A DNA stretch of 64,000 nucleotides from Rubrivivax sp. GTDB taxonomy: Bacteria; Pseudomonadota; Gammaproteobacteria; Burkholderiales; Burkholderiaceae_C. Positions 42,314 to 53,407 of this stretch are shown piece after piece. The stretch lies in the NCBI GenBank assembly GCA_016789955.1, contig JAEUPB010000039.1, positions 45,588-109,587 on the forward strand, in the 5' to 3' direction. A model generated the notes under the pieces. The model made no database searches. It was not told the origin of the DNA and saw only the letters and a program-made list of their open reading frames with translations. Within the stretch, counting starts at the first letter, position 1, and the number at the start of each line of letters is the position of its first letter. Position numbers and translations under genes: made by a program.

Positions 42314-43168
42314 ATGAGCGACCCGTTCCGCGTCGCGCTGATCGGCTTCCGCACCGCCGAGCACGGCCAGTTGCTGGACCTGTTCGGCGCCGCGCTGAAG
42401 CGTTCGCCGGCCTACCGCCCCGTGAGCGACGCGGCGGGGTCGGACTTCATCGTGGCCGATGCCGACAACACCGAGTCGCTCGCCGAGGTGGTGCGGCTGG
42501 GCCTGCTCGACCGCACCGTGTACGTGGGCACGCAAGTGCCGCCGGACACGCCGGCCTGGCTGGCGCGCCCGCTGGACGCGACGCGGCTGTTGCGCGAGCT
42601 CGACCTGCTGGTGGTGCAGCATGTGGGCGTGTCGGCGCTGGAGCCGCCGATAGAACTGCGCGAGTTGCCGCCGACGCCCGCCGCACGGACGCCTCGCCCC
42701 CCCACACTGCCGGAGGAGCCGGAGCCGGCCCCGCGCCCGCCGCCGGTCTCGAACCTGCGCGTGCTGCTCGTCGACGACAGCGAGGTGGCGTTGCGTTACC
42801 TGCAGTCGCGGCTGGCGGTGCACGGGCTCACGGCCGAGCGGGCGCAGAGCAGCGCCCGGGCCATCGAGCTGGCATCCACGCGGGCCTACGACCTGGTCTT
42901 CGTCGATGTCGAGCTCGGCCCCGGCAGCGACCTCGACGGGCTGGCGCTGTGCCGCCACCTGAAGCGCCGGCACGCCCGAGGCGTGGAGCCGCCGGCGGTG
43001 GTGATGGTGTCGGCGCATCACGCGGAGATCGACCGCGCCCGCGGCGAGCTCGCCGGGTGCGACGCCTACCTCGCCAAGCCGCTGGACGACGAGGCGCTGC
43101 GGCGCGTGCTGGTGCGGGTCGGCGCGGCCCCACCGCCGCCGAAGCCGCCGCGACCGGCCAAGGGCTGA
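42314..43168 (+). CDS. Response regulator with a degenerate plus a canonical receiver domain
   Basis: 284 residues. N-terminal ~1-105: FRVALIGFRTAEHGQ, DFIVADADN and LARPLDATRLLREL, laid out like a receiver domain but with Arg where the conserved Lys should be. A Pro-rich linker (about 118-148) joins a normal receiver: RVLLVDDSEVALRYLQ, phospho-Asp in LVFVDVELGPG near 198, and YLAKPLDDEALRR (Lys). No output domain follows, so signalling is by protein contact. No histidine kinase is encoded nearby. Confidence 0.85.
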   Translation: MSDPFRVALIGFRTAEHGQLLDLFGAALKRSPAYRPVSDAAGSDFIVADADNTESLAEVVRLGLLDRTVYVGTQVPPDTPAWLARPLDATRLLRELDLLVVQHVGVSALEPPIELRELPPTPAARTPRPPTLPEEPEPAPRPPPVSNLRVLLVDDSEVALRYLQSRLAVHGLTAERAQSSARAIELASTRAYDLVFVDVELGPGSDLDGLALCRHLKRRHARGVEPPAVVMVSAHHAEIDRARGELAGCDAYLAKPLDDEALRRVLVRVGAAPPPPKPPRPAKG

Positions 43169-43184
43169 CGCGGAAGCCGGGCGC

Positions 43185-44051
43185 TCAGCTCCGTGCGGCC
43201 AGCAGGGCCGAGCCCACGATCAGCCCCCCGCCCAACAGCAGCGGCGCGGTCAGCGCACCGGCGCCCAGGAGCAGCGCGGAGCCGCTGGCGAACACCACCT
43301 CGGTGAGCATGACCACCGCCGTCACGTGCGCCGGCAGCCGCGCCGCGCCGAACTGCAGCGCCAGGTTGCTGGCAAGGAACAGCCCGCCCATCACCAGCAC
43401 CGGCACCGCCCACTCGGCGGCCAGCAGCGGGGGCGGTGCCACGCCGGCGGCGCCTCCGAGCAGGGTGGCGATCGACGCCGAGACCGCCGCGCCGCCGGTG
43501 AACATCGCCAGCGCCCGTGCACTTTCCTTGCGCGCGGCCTCGCGCCGCAGCATCACGTTGTTCAGCGCGAACGTAAAGCCACCGACGACGCCCAGCCAGT
43601 CGGGCAGCGACCGCGGCAGCGGCCAGCCGCCCGTCTCGGGCCACAGCACGATGGCGGCACCCGCCAGCGACATCACCACGCGCAGCAGCGCGGCGCCGCT
43701 GAAGCGCTCGTGCAGCAACACGCGGGCCAGCAGCACCGCCCACAGCGGCATCAGGTAGAAGAGCAGCACGACGCGCACCACGTCGCCGATAGTCACCGCC
43801 CAGTTGAACGACGCGTTGGTGGTACCCGACGCCAGCACCAGCACCCACAGCGCAGGCGTCGAGACCACCTCGCGCCAGGCCGCGAGCCGCCAGGCACTGA
43901 TGACGGCCACCGCCACCGCGTAGATGATGGCGGTGGCCCACAGCGGGTGCAGCCCGAGCGCCTCCAGCTGCCGGAACGGCCACCACGAGACGCCCCAGGT
44001 GAACGCGTTGAAGGTCAGCGCGGCCGCCGGCAGCGCGTACGCACCCTGCAC
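43185..44051 (-). CDS. EamA/DMT family transporter
   Basis: 288 residues with about ten transmembrane helices in two EamA repeats. The first opens FNAFTWGVSWWPFRQLEALGLHPLW, and the repeat boundary is near 145. DMT exporters move amino acids, nucleobases or other metabolites out of the cell; specificity is not visible. The start is five bases from the 3' end of lplT, so it is probably cotranscribed with it. Confidence 0.9.
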   Translation of the reverse strand: MQGAYALPAAALTFNAFTWGVSWWPFRQLEALGLHPLWATAIIYAVAVAVISAWRLAAWREVVSTPALWVLVLASGTTNASFNWAVTIGDVVRVVLLFYLMPLWAVLLARVLLHERFSGAALLRVVMSLAGAAIVLWPETGGWPLPRSLPDWLGVVGGFTFALNNVMLRREAARKESARALAMFTGGAAVSASIATLLGGAAGVAPPPLLAAEWAVPVLVMGGLFLASNLALQFGAARLPAHVTAVVMLTEVVFASGSALLLGAGALTAPLLLGGGLIVGSALLAARS

Positions 44052-44055
44052 GGCT

Positions 44056-45330
44056 TCAGTGCCCGTCGGTGCGCGCGATGACCAGCAGCCGCTCGACCTC
44101 CTCGCCGTGGCGGACGAGGTTCGAGCGGTGCCAGCGGCGGATCAGCTCCATCGTGCCGGCCACGATCAACCCGAGCACGCCGATGGCCACGAACACCGAC
44201 AGGCCCAGCTTGGTCATGCCGACGTAGAACGCACCAACGCCCAGGATGCAGGCCTGCTCGTTGAAGTTCTGCACCGCGATCGAGCGGCCGGCGCCCATCA
44301 GGTTGTGGCCGCGGTGCTGCAGCAACGCATTCAGCGGCACGATCAGGTAGCCGCACAGCGCGCCCATCAGCACCAGGAAGGGCATCGCCGTCCAGATGTT
44401 GTGGATCAGGTTCAGGCCGATCAGGAAGAACCCGACCGCGATGCCCAGCGGCAGCACATTCGTCGCGCGGTCCAGCCTGGAGGTGGCCGAGGCGATCACC
44501 GCACCGGCCACCGAACCGATCACGACGATGCCGGCCAGGTTGGACGCCTGCGCGGTGGTGTAGCCCAGCGCCGCCGCCGCCCACGGGAAGACGATCAGCC
44601 GGATGTTGCCGAAAGCACCCCACAGCAGCGTGGTGGAGGCCAGCGAGATCTGCCCGAGCTTGTCGGACCACAGGCGCGCATTGCACTGCGAGAAGTCGCG
44701 CACCAGCTCCCACGCCGAGGTCATCGGGATGATCGGCGCGGTGGTGCGCGGGATGTACAGGTTGAACGCCGCGGCGATGATGTACAGGAACAGGATCACC
44801 GAGATCGCGCCCTCGGGCGCCGTGTCGACCCCGGTGTCGATGGCCGGCAGGTCCAGTCCGAGCAGCATCGGCGACAGCTTCGGGCCGATCAGCTGCCCGC
44901 CGAGCAGGATGCCCATCACGATCGAGCCGACGGTCAGCCCTTCGATCCAGCCGTTGCCCTTGACGAGCTGCGACGGCGGCAGCAGTTCGGTGAGGATGCC
45001 GTACTTGGCCGGCGAGTACGCCGCCGCGCCCAGGCCCACCACCGCATACGACAGCAGCGGGTGCGACCCGAACAGCATCATCAGGCAACCGGCCACCTTG
45101 ATCGTGTTCGAGACGAACATGACCTTGCCCTTGGGGATCGAGTCGGCGAAAGCCCCCACGAACGGCGCCAGCACCACGTAGAACAGGGCGAACATCGGCC
45201 CGAGCGCGGGCACCTGCCAGGCCGGGGCCTGCGAGGACCGCAGCAACTCCACCGCGGCGACGAGCAAGGCGTTGTCGGCCAGCGAGCTGAAGAACTGCGC
45301 CGACATGATGGTCGAGAAGCCTTTTTTCAT
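44056..45330 (-). CDS. lplT: Lysophospholipid transporter LplT
   Basis: 424 residues, MFS fold with 12 helices. [29 protein letters not shown], then [27 protein letters not shown] and [27 protein letters not shown] are diagnostic of LplT, which flips lysophosphatidylethanolamine across the inner membrane for re-acylation. The Aas acyltransferase partner fused in some species is not present here. Divergent from alr across 121 bases, a common Burkholderiales order. Confidence 0.95.
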   Translation of the reverse strand: MKKGFSTIMSAQFFSSLADNALLVAAVELLRSSQAPAWQVPALGPMFALFYVVLAPFVGAFADSIPKGKVMFVSNTIKVAGCLMMLFGSHPLLSYAVVGLGAAAYSPAKYGILTELLPPSQLVKGNGWIEGLTVGSIVMGILLGGQLIGPKLSPMLLGLDLPAIDTGVDTAPEGAISVILFLYIIAAAFNLYIPRTTAPIIPMTSAWELVRDFSQCNARLWSDKLGQISLASTTLLWGAFGNIRLIVFPWAAAALGYTTAQASNLAGIVVIGSVAGAVIASATSRLDRATNVLPLGIAVGFFLIGLNLIHNIWTAMPFLVLMGALCGYLIVPLNALLQHRGHNLMGAGRSIAVQNFNEQACILGVGAFYVGMTKLGLSVFVAIGVLGLIVAGTMELIRRWHRSNLVRHGEEVERLLVIARTDGH

Positions 45331-45451
45331 CGTGTCGGCGGTCGGGGCACGGAATCTCGTCGCTCTCGGCAGCGGCCCCGCTCGTGTCTCCAGGTCGAGC
45401 GCGGCGATTTATAGCATGGGGGTTCCGGCGTCAGGCGCAGAATGCCCGCCG

Positions 45452-46540
45452 ATGCCCCGTCCCATCGAAGCCTTGGTACACAGCGGCGCGCTGGCCCGCA
45501 ACCTGGCCCGGGCGCGCGCGGGCGCCCCCGATGCGCAGGTCTGGGCGGTGGTCAAGGCGAACGCGTACGGGCACGGCATCGAGCGCGCGTACGACGGCCT
45601 GCGCGGCGCCGACGGGTTCGCGCTGCTCGACCTGGCCGAGGCCGAACGCATCCGCGCGCTGGGCTGGCGAGGCCCGGTGCTGCTGCTCGAAGGCTGCTTC
45701 GAGCCGCGCGACCTCGAGCTGTGCTCGCGACTGAACCTGTGGCACGCCGTGCACCAGGAGCGGCAGATCGACTGGCTGGCCGGGCACAAGACGCAGCATG
45801 GCCACCATGTGTTCCTGAAGATGAACAGCGGCATGAATCGGCTCGGGTTCGCCGGGGCGGCCTACCGCAGTGCCTGGGCGCGGCTGAACGCGCTGCCTCA
45901 GGTCGAGCAGATCACGCTGATGACGCACTTCTCGGATGCCGACGGCCCCCGCGGCATCGCGCACCAGGTCGCCGCGTTCGAAGCTGCCACTGCCGACTTG
46001 CCGGGCGAGCGGAGCCTCGCAAACAGCGCCGGCGTGCTGCGCCACGGCGGCGTGCGCAGCGACTGGGTGCGCGCCGGCATCCTCAGCTACGGCAGCGCGC
46101 CCGACTTCCCCGAGCACGACATCGCGCACTGGGGCCTGGAGCCGGCGATGACGCTGCGCTCGCGCGTGCTGGCCACGCAGCAGCTCGCCGCAGGCGACAC
46201 GGTGGGCTACGGCAGCAGCTACACGGCCGCCGGGCCGATGCGCATCGGCATCGTTGCCTGCGGCTACGCCGACGGGTATCCGCGCCATGCCGGCACCGGC
46301 TCGCCGGTGCTGGTGGACGGCATGCGCACGGCCACCGTGGGCCGCGTGTCGATGGACATGCTGGCCATCGACCTCACGGCGCTGCCGGCCTCGGGCGTCG
46401 ACAGCATCGTCACGCTGTGGGGCCATGGGCCCGGTGGCAGCATGCTGCCGATCGACGAGGTGGCGCAAGCGGCAGGCACCATCGGCTACGAGCTGATGTG
46501 CGCGCTGGCGCCGCGCGTGCCGGTGACCGCCGTCGACTGA
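45452..46540 (+). CDS. alr: Alanine racemase
   Basis: 362 residues. The PLP lysine lies in [16 protein letters not shown] near residue 34, the catalytic tyrosine in [12 protein letters not shown] near 252, and [13 protein letters not shown] supports the fold. It makes D-alanine for peptidoglycan in the cytoplasm. The ATG at 45452 gives the usual Pro-rich opening; an ATG at 45442 is in another frame. Divergent to lplT and followed by a YeaQ-type gene and later radA. Confidence 0.96.
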   Translation: MPRPIEALVHSGALARNLARARAGAPDAQVWAVVKANAYGHGIERAYDGLRGADGFALLDLAEAERIRALGWRGPVLLLEGCFEPRDLELCSRLNLWHAVHQERQIDWLAGHKTQHGHHVFLKMNSGMNRLGFAGAAYRSAWARLNALPQVEQITLMTHFSDADGPRGIAHQVAAFEAATADLPGERSLANSAGVLRHGGVRSDWVRAGILSYGSAPDFPEHDIAHWGLEPAMTLRSRVLATQQLAAGDTVGYGSSYTAAGPMRIGIVACGYADGYPRHAGTGSPVLVDGMRTATVGRVSMDMLAIDLTALPASGVDSIVTLWGHGPGGSMLPIDEVAQAAGTIGYELMCALAPRVPVTAVD

Positions 46541-46584
46541 ATCCTCCGACTCCCCTTCCTCAACCGCCGCAGGAGCAGCAGCAC

Positions 46585-46848
46585 ATGGGCATCCTCTCCA
46601 CGATCGTCGTCGGCCTCATCGTCGGTGCGCTGGCGCGCTTCGTGCTGCCGGGCGAGCAGAAGCTGGGCTGGATCCTGACCTGTCTGCTGGGCATCGGCGG
46701 TTCGCTGCTGGCCGGCTTCATCGGGCAGGCGCTGGGCTGGTACGCGGTGGGGCAGGGCGCCGGGTGGATCGCCTCGATCGTCGGCGCCGTGGTGCTGCTG
46801 GTGGTGGTGCAGAAGCTGCGCGGCGGGGGCGGCTCGTCGTCGAGCTGA
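46585..46848 (+). CDS. GlsB/YeaQ/YmgE family membrane protein
   Basis: 87 residues with three hydrophobic helices (GILSTIVVGLIVGALARFVLPG, ILTCLLGIGGSLLAGFIGQALG, ASIVGAVVLLVVVQKL) and a glycine/serine tail. The GE QKLGWI loop is the family mark. These small inner-membrane proteins are linked to envelope stress but have no proved enzyme role; the older name transglycosylase-associated is not reliable. AGGAG is ten bases ahead of its ATG; 44 bases after alr. Confidence 0.9.
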   Translation: MGILSTIVVGLIVGALARFVLPGEQKLGWILTCLLGIGGSLLAGFIGQALGWYAVGQGAGWIASIVGAVVLLVVVQKLRGGGGSSSS

Positions 46849-46980
46849 CGCCGCTGCCGCTGCCGCATCCCGCGGCGCGGCGGCGACGCTTCGCGACACG
46901 CGCCGCCGTCCGGTCGCCGCGCGGCTGACGTGTCCGCCGGCCCGGCGCAGAGTGCGGTGCATGCACTCCCGGAGCACCGC

Positions 46981-47412
46981 ATGAGACACCCCCTCGCCCT
47001 GGCCACCGCCGCGATCGCCATCGCATCGGCCGCCTACACCTGCGACGCAGCCGCGCAGCCGGCGTGCCTGGACGTCGTCGTGCAGAACGTGCGCCCGCAG
47101 CAGGGCTACCTGATGCTGGCCGCCTACGCCGACGCCGAGAGCTACGCCGCGAAGAAGGCGGTGCAGTCGCTGCGCGTGCCGGCACCGGCCTCGGCGCAAG
47201 CGACGCTGCAGCTGTGCGGCGTGCAGTCGGCCGAGGTGGCGATCACGATGTTCCAGGACCTCGACGGCGACGGCCGCATGGGCACCAACGTGCTGCGCAT
47301 CCCCACCGAGCCGTGGGGGGCCTCGGGCACGCCGGGCGCCTTCGGGCCGACCTGGGAGACCGCGCGCGTGCCCACCGCGACGACGCCGATCGTCGTGAAG
47401 CTGACGTCTTGA
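46981..47412 (+). CDS. DUF2141 secreted protein
   Basis: 143 residues. Signal peptide ending near DAAAQPACLD, then VVVQNVRPQQGYLMLAAY, a central TMFQDLDGDGRMGTN (Asp-rich, calcium-like loop) and PWGASGTPGAFGPTWETAR, the DUF2141 core. Function is unknown; members are periplasmic and often lie next to carotenoid or lipid-modifying genes, as here. GGAG precedes the ATG at 46981. The downstream gene begins 11 bases after its stop. Confidence 0.87.
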   Translation: MRHPLALATAAIAIASAAYTCDAAAQPACLDVVVQNVRPQQGYLMLAAYADAESYAAKKAVQSLRVPAPASAQATLQLCGVQSAEVAITMFQDLDGDGRMGTNVLRIPTEPWGASGTPGAFGPTWETARVPTATTPIVVKLTS

Positions 47413-47423
47413 GGGGGCACGCG

Positions 47424-48929
47424 ATGGACCGCCGACACCTGCTCCGCGCCGCGGCCGCCGCGGCCCTGCTGCCGCTGGGCGCCACCGCCCGCGCCCGGCC
47501 CGCGCGCAGCGCCGACTTCGCCACCGCCGTGGCCGCGCACCCGATCTACGCGCCCTTCCGCGGCGTGGACGACACCAGCGGCAACATCGACGGCGAGGCA
47601 CTGGTCCGCGGCCGCTGGCCCGAGGCGCTGCGCGGGCGCTTCCACCGCAACGGCCCGGCGCTGTACGAACGCGGCGGCGAGCGCTACCACCACTGGTTCG
47701 ACGGCGACGGCATGGTGCAGCAGTACACCATCGCCGACGGGCGCGTGCGCCACCGCGGCCGATTGGTGCGCACGGCCAAGCTCGCGTCCGAGCAGCGCGC
47801 CGGGCGCTTCCTGGTCTCGGCGGTGGGCACGCATGTCGACGGCGGGCTGCCGGCCGGCGGGCCGGACCATTTCAACGCCGCCAACACCAACGCGCTCGAG
47901 CACGGCGGCCGACTGCTGGCGCTGTGGGAAGGCGGCTCGGCCTACGCGCTGGACCCGCGCGACCTCTCGACGATCGGGCCGGTCACGTGGCGGCCCGACC
48001 TGAAGCAGGTGCCGTTCTCGGCGCACCCCAAGGTCGACGCGCAGGGCCACCTGTGGAACATCGGCACCTTCGGCCCGTCGATCGTGCTGTGGCACATCGA
48101 CCCGCAAGGTCGCCTCGTCGACGTGCAGGTCGGCGAGTCGCCGTACCCCGGCGGCATGGTGCACGACATGGCGGTGACCGAACGGCACGTCGTCGTGCCG
48201 CTGCCGCCGGTGAGCTTCCGCATCGAGCGGCCGGTCGAGGGGCCGCGCCGCTTCGCGCTCGAGGCGGGGCAGCCGCTGCGCATCCTCGTCGCCGAGAAGG
48301 CCGACCTTGCGCGCCGCCGCGTCTTCGAGCTGCCGGCGGAGATGGTGTTCCACGTCGGCAATGCGCACGAGGACCGCCTCGGGAACATCGTGCTGAGCTA
48401 CGTCGGCGCGCCCGACGCCTGGTCGCTGGACCAGGGCGCGGTCGCAGTGATGTCGGCGCGACCGGCGCGCGGCAGCGTTGCGCGCGTGGCGATCGCGACG
48501 CTGGATCTCGCCAGCGGCCGGGCGCCGGTGCGTGCGCAGCAGGTGGGCAACGCGGAGTTCCCGCGCATCGACCCGCGGCTCAACGGCCTGCCGGCCCGCG
48601 GGCTGCTGATGGCCTCGGGCTGGCGCGGCGATGCCGACCACCAAGGCGCATTCCGCCACGGCGTGCAGTGGCTGGACACCGACAGCGGCCGGCTGGACCG
48701 TTACGACTACGGCGAGCAGATGATCGTCGAGGAGCACATCGTCGTGCCGCGCCCGGGCGGCCGCGGCGAGCGCGACGGCTGGCTGCTGGGCACCACCTAC
48801 GACGCCCGCCGCGACGCCACGGTGCTGAACCTGCTCGACGCCGCGCACATCGCCGACGGGCCGGTGGCGCAGGCGGTGCTGCCGTACCGCCTGCCGCTGG
48901 GCTTCCACGGCAACTGGGCCCCGGGCTGA
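47424..48929 (+). CDS. Carotenoid oxygenase (RPE65) family protein, exported
   Basis: 501 residues. The N-terminus MDRRHLLRAAAAAALLPLGATARA looks like a Tat signal, unusual for this normally cytosolic family. The propeller supplies four iron-binding His: HPKVD near 200, HDMAV near 247, HVGNAHED near 310 and GFHGNW near 494. The family cleaves double bonds of carotenoids, stilbenes or lignostilbene. GAGGGGG precedes the ATG. It sits 11 bases after a DUF2141 gene. Lignostilbene- or carotenoid-type cleavage in the periplasm is inferred. Confidence 0.9.
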   Translation: MDRRHLLRAAAAAALLPLGATARARPARSADFATAVAAHPIYAPFRGVDDTSGNIDGEALVRGRWPEALRGRFHRNGPALYERGGERYHHWFDGDGMVQQYTIADGRVRHRGRLVRTAKLASEQRAGRFLVSAVGTHVDGGLPAGGPDHFNAANTNALEHGGRLLALWEGGSAYALDPRDLSTIGPVTWRPDLKQVPFSAHPKVDAQGHLWNIGTFGPSIVLWHIDPQGRLVDVQVGESPYPGGMVHDMAVTERHVVVPLPPVSFRIERPVEGPRRFALEAGQPLRILVAEKADLARRRVFELPAEMVFHVGNAHEDRLGNIVLSYVGAPDAWSLDQGAVAVMSARPARGSVARVAIATLDLASGRAPVRAQQVGNAEFPRIDPRLNGLPARGLLMASGWRGDADHQGAFRHGVQWLDTDSGRLDRYDYGEQMIVEEHIVVPRPGGRGERDGWLLGTTYDARRDATVLNLLDAAHIADGPVAQAVLPYRLPLGFHGNWAPG

Positions 48930-49008
48930 CCGGGCGCGGCCGGCGGGCGGTGGGGTATCGTGTCCTGCCGACCCCAACACGCCGCCGCCGGCGGTGCGCC
49001 CGCAGACC

Positions 49009-50379
<1,371 letters not shown>

Positions 50380-50395
50380 GGGCAGCCAGGGCGTG

Positions 50396-51193
50396 ATGCG
50401 CACCGCGGTGCTGTCCGACATCCACGGCAACCTGCCGGCGCTGCTGGCGGTGCTGGCCGACGCCCGCGCACGCGACGCGCGAGCCTTCCTGAACCTCGGC
50501 GACATCGTCTCCGGCCCGCTGTGGCCGATGGAGACCGCCGAGCTGCTGATGACGCTGCGCTGGCCGACGATCGCCGGCAACCACGAGCGCCAGGTGCTGA
50601 CGTTGCCGGATGACCGGCTGAGCGCCACCGACCGCCACACGCGCGCCGCGCTGAAGGAGCGGCACCTGCAGTGGCTGGCGCGGCACCCGGCGGCGATGCA
50701 GCCGCAGCCGGGGCTGTGGTGCGTGCACGGCACACCGGGCAGCGACCTCGTCTACCTGCTGGAAACCGTCACCGCGCCGCGGGGCGTGCGCGAGGCGACC
50801 GATGACGAGGTGCGCATGCGGCTCGGCACGGCGCAGCCCAAGAGCGACTCGCTGCTCCTGTGCGGCCACACGCACCTGCCGCGCGACCGGGTGGTGGACG
50901 GGCTGCGCATCGTGAACCCTGGCAGCGTCGGACTGCCGGCCTACGACGACGACCACCCGCACCCGCACGACATCGAGACGGGCACGCCGCAGGCTCGCTA
51001 CGCGCTGGTCGAGCCGCTGGACGAGCGCGGCGGCGCGTGGTCGGTGGAACTGCGCGCCGTGTCCTACGACCACGAGCGGGCGGCGAGGCAGGCCGAGGCG
51101 AACGGCCGCGGCGACTGGGCCGACGCGCTGCGCAGCGGGCGCGTCGGGCGGCGCGAGGCCGAGGTGCTGGACCGCGCCGGGCCGGCGGAGTGA
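50396..51193 (+). CDS. Calcineurin-type metallophosphoesterase (YfcE/MPE-like)
   Basis: 265 residues. SDIHGN, LGDIVSGPLW, GNHER, HGTPGSD and CGHTHLPRDR are the five metal-binding blocks in order. The length and the PGSVGLPAYDDD region fit cytosolic phosphodiesterases similar to YfcE or UDP-sugar/dinucleotide hydrolases; the substrate is not clear. It starts 16 bases after radA's stop and may be cotranscribed. Confidence 0.92.
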   Translation: MRTAVLSDIHGNLPALLAVLADARARDARAFLNLGDIVSGPLWPMETAELLMTLRWPTIAGNHERQVLTLPDDRLSATDRHTRAALKERHLQWLARHPAAMQPQPGLWCVHGTPGSDLVYLLETVTAPRGVREATDDEVRMRLGTAQPKSDSLLLCGHTHLPRDRVVDGLRIVNPGSVGLPAYDDDHPHPHDIETGTPQARYALVEPLDERGGAWSVELRAVSYDHERAARQAEANGRGDWADALRSGRVGRREAEVLDRAGPAE

Positions 51194-51226
51194 CGCCCCC
51201 CGGGGACGCGGGCGCCGAAAGGAGCG

Positions 51227-52000
51227 TCAGCGCCCTGCCTGGCGCTCCCGACGCGTCTCGGTCAGCCCGTACGCCAGGCGCCGCGCCTCGTTGCGCAGCC
51301 GGTACCAGTGCGTCGACAGCCGCTTCGTCCAGTGGAACTTGCGCGACGGGCCGCTGCCGGGCGTGCCGATCGTCGATGGCGTGCCTTCGTCGTGCACGCA
51401 GGGCGTCGGCGTGAGCATCCGCACCTTCAGCCCGAAGCGCCAGCCCTGGTCGAAGACGTGGTCGTAGGGCAGTTGCATCGGCAGCAGGCCCTCGGCATAG
51501 GCCGCCGCCGCGCGCCGGTTCGTCAGGTAGGCGCTCGAGCCCGTGCAGCGGCTGAGCATCACCGCCAGCTGCTGTCCGGGCGCCACCTCCAGGTAAGGCT
51601 GCGGCGTGCCCGAGTGCACCGCCGAGAGCTTCACCATGTCCCAGCGGTCGGCATGCGCCATCAGGCCCTGCAGCGCGGCGGGCAGCCGCTCGGTGAGCTG
51701 CACGTCGTCTTCGAGCACCAGCGCGAACTCGGCATCGCTGTCGAGGTGGCGCCGCATCACCTCGACATGCGACAGATAACATCCCAACTCGCCGGGCAGC
51801 GGCGTCATCCCGTGCAGGCGGCGGAACGCCTGCTCGTCGAGCTGGGCACGCTGCTCGGGCGTGAAGGCGCGGGCGTCGACGGCCGGCAGGCGTTCGTACG
51901 GCAGCCCGAGCCGCTGCAGCTGCGTGGAGATCGCCGCCCAGCGCTCGGGAGCGCGATCGAGGTTGATGACCCAGGTGCGCAGTCGCTGCATCGCGATCAT
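51227..52000 (-). CDS. Glycosyltransferase family 25 (LPS biosynthesis type)
   Basis: 257 residues. The GT25 opening WVINLDRAPERWAAISTQLQRLGL is followed by GELGCYLSHVEVMRRHL and the metal-binding FALVLEDDVQL. These enzymes add galactose or related sugars to lipooligosaccharide in Gram-negatives. It is convergent with the phosphoesterase gene (33 bases) and its start is 17 bases from the divergent ATG of the next gene, so promoters are short or overlapping. Confidence 0.92.
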   Translation of the reverse strand: MIAMQRLRTWVINLDRAPERWAAISTQLQRLGLPYERLPAVDARAFTPEQRAQLDEQAFRRLHGMTPLPGELGCYLSHVEVMRRHLDSDAEFALVLEDDVQLTERLPAALQGLMAHADRWDMVKLSAVHSGTPQPYLEVAPGQQLAVMLSRCTGSSAYLTNRRAAAAYAEGLLPMQLPYDHVFDQGWRFGLKVRMLTPTPCVHDEGTPSTIGTPGSGPSRKFHWTKRLSTHWYRLRNEARRLAYGLTETRRERQAGR

Positions 52001-52017
52001 TGTGGAGGACAGGCGGC

Positions 52018-52425
52018 ATGAACCCGTGGATCGGCTGGGCGCTGGCGGTGATCGCCGTGGCAGTGGCCTATGCCTCGTGGGGCTGGCCCGGCGTGGTGCT
52101 GGCGCTGACGCTGGTGGTGTTCTGGCTGCTGCTGCAGTTCTCGCGCTCGCTTCGCGTGATGCGCATGGCCGCCGGCCGCCCGGTGGGCGCGATCGACAAC
52201 GCGGTGATGCTGCACGTCAAGCTGCGCCCGGGCATGCGGCTGCTGGAGATCCTGCCGCTGACGCGCAGCCTGGGCGTGAAGGTGACCGACGCGCCCGAGA
52301 CCTTCCGCTGGACCGACGGCGCGGGCGACGCGGTGCAGGTCGAACTGGTGGCCGGGCGCGCGACGACGGTGACGCTGCTGCGGCAGGCCCCCGAGGCGCC
52401 CGGGGAGAGCTCGACAGCCTCCTAG
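52018..52425 (+). CDS. Conserved hypothetical membrane-anchored protein
   Basis: 135 residues. Two N-terminal hydrophobic helices (WIGWALAVIAVAVAYASWGW and VVLALTLVVFWLLLQF) then a soluble domain SLRVMRMAAGRPVGAIDNAVMLHVKLRPGMRLLEILPLTRSLG with a beta-strand end. No family recognised; I have seen the arrangement upstream of ilvE in related genera only as a loose memory. GAGGAC precedes the ATG. Divergent to the GT25 gene and 34 bases before ilvE. Confidence 0.75.
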   Translation: MNPWIGWALAVIAVAVAYASWGWPGVVLALTLVVFWLLLQFSRSLRVMRMAAGRPVGAIDNAVMLHVKLRPGMRLLEILPLTRSLGVKVTDAPETFRWTDGAGDAVQVELVAGRATTVTLLRQAPEAPGESSTAS

Positions 52426-52459
52426 AATCCCGGGTTTCCCCCACACCGCGAGAGCTGCC

Positions 52460-53383
52460 ATGTCGATGTCCGACCGCGACGGCAAGATCTGGATGGACGG
52501 CCAGTTGATCGACTGGCGCGACGCGAAGATCCATGTCCTGAGCCACACGCTGCACTATGGCTGCGGCGCGTTCGAGGGCGTGCGCGCCTACAAGACGGCG
52601 CGGGGCACCGCGATCTTCCGGCTGCGCGAGCACACCGAGCGGCTCTTCAACAGCGCCAAGATCCTGCGCATGAAGATTCCATACACGCTGCAGCAGGTGA
52701 TGGACGCGCAGATCGAGGTGGTGCGGGCGAACAAGCTCGAGAGCTGCTACCTGCGCCCGCTGACGTGGATCGGCTCCGAGAAGCTCGGCGTCAGCCCCAA
52801 GGGCAACACCATCCACCTGATGGTCGCGGCCTGGGCCTGGGGCGCGTACCTGGGCGAGGAAGGGCTGAAGCGCGGCATCCGCGTCAAGATCAGCAGCTAC
52901 ACGCGCCACCACGTCAACATCACGATGACGCAGGCCAAGGCGGTGAGCAACTACACCAACTCGATCCTGGCCAACATGGAGGCCACCGAGGAGGGCTACG
53001 ACGAGGCGATGCTGCTCGACGCCTCGGGCTTCGTCAGCGAAGGCGCCGGCGAGAACCTGTTCGTCATCAAGAACGGCGTCGTCTACACGCCCGACCTCTC
53101 GGCCGGGGCGCTGAACGGCATCACGCGCAACACCATCTTCCACATCTGCCAGGACCTGGGCTTGAAGCTGGTGGAGAAGCGCATCACCCGCGACGAGGTC
53201 TACATCGCCGACGAGGCCTTCTTCACCGGCACCGCGGCCGAGGTCACGCCGATCCGCGAGCTCGACCGCATCGAGATCGGCAGCGGCTCGCGCGGGCCGA
53301 TCACCGAGAAGATCCAGGCCGCGTTCTTCGACATCGTGAACGGCCGCAATCCCAAGTACGCCGAATGGCTGGCCCCGGTCTGA
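52460..53383 (+). CDS. ilvE: Branched-chain amino acid aminotransferase
   Basis: 307 residues, class IV fold. HYGCGAFEGVRAYKT, the PLP lysine in TMTQAKAVSNYTNS near 160, EGAGENLFVI near 195 and GTAAEVTPIREL near 258 are all standard. It makes leucine, isoleucine and valine from their keto acids using glutamate. The ATG at 52460 leads to MSMSDRDGKIWMDG, the usual start. Followed by a small zinc-finger protein, 24 bases later. Confidence 0.97.
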   Translation: MSMSDRDGKIWMDGQLIDWRDAKIHVLSHTLHYGCGAFEGVRAYKTARGTAIFRLREHTERLFNSAKILRMKIPYTLQQVMDAQIEVVRANKLESCYLRPLTWIGSEKLGVSPKGNTIHLMVAAWAWGAYLGEEGLKRGIRVKISSYTRHHVNITMTQAKAVSNYTNSILANMEATEEGYDEAMLLDASGFVSEGAGENLFVIKNGVVYTPDLSAGALNGITRNTIFHICQDLGLKLVEKRITRDEVYIADEAFFTGTAAEVTPIRELDRIEIGSGSRGPITEKIQAAFFDIVNGRNPKYAEWLAPV

Positions 53384-53407
53384 GCGCGCAGCGCAGAGGG
53401 TAGTCCC

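Noticed and set aside
46849-46980. GC-rich inverted segments after the YeaQ-type gene as a terminator
   Set aside because: Several short complementary GCGGCG/CGCCGC pairs exist but none forms a clear stem with a T tract, and such pairs are common at this GC content.
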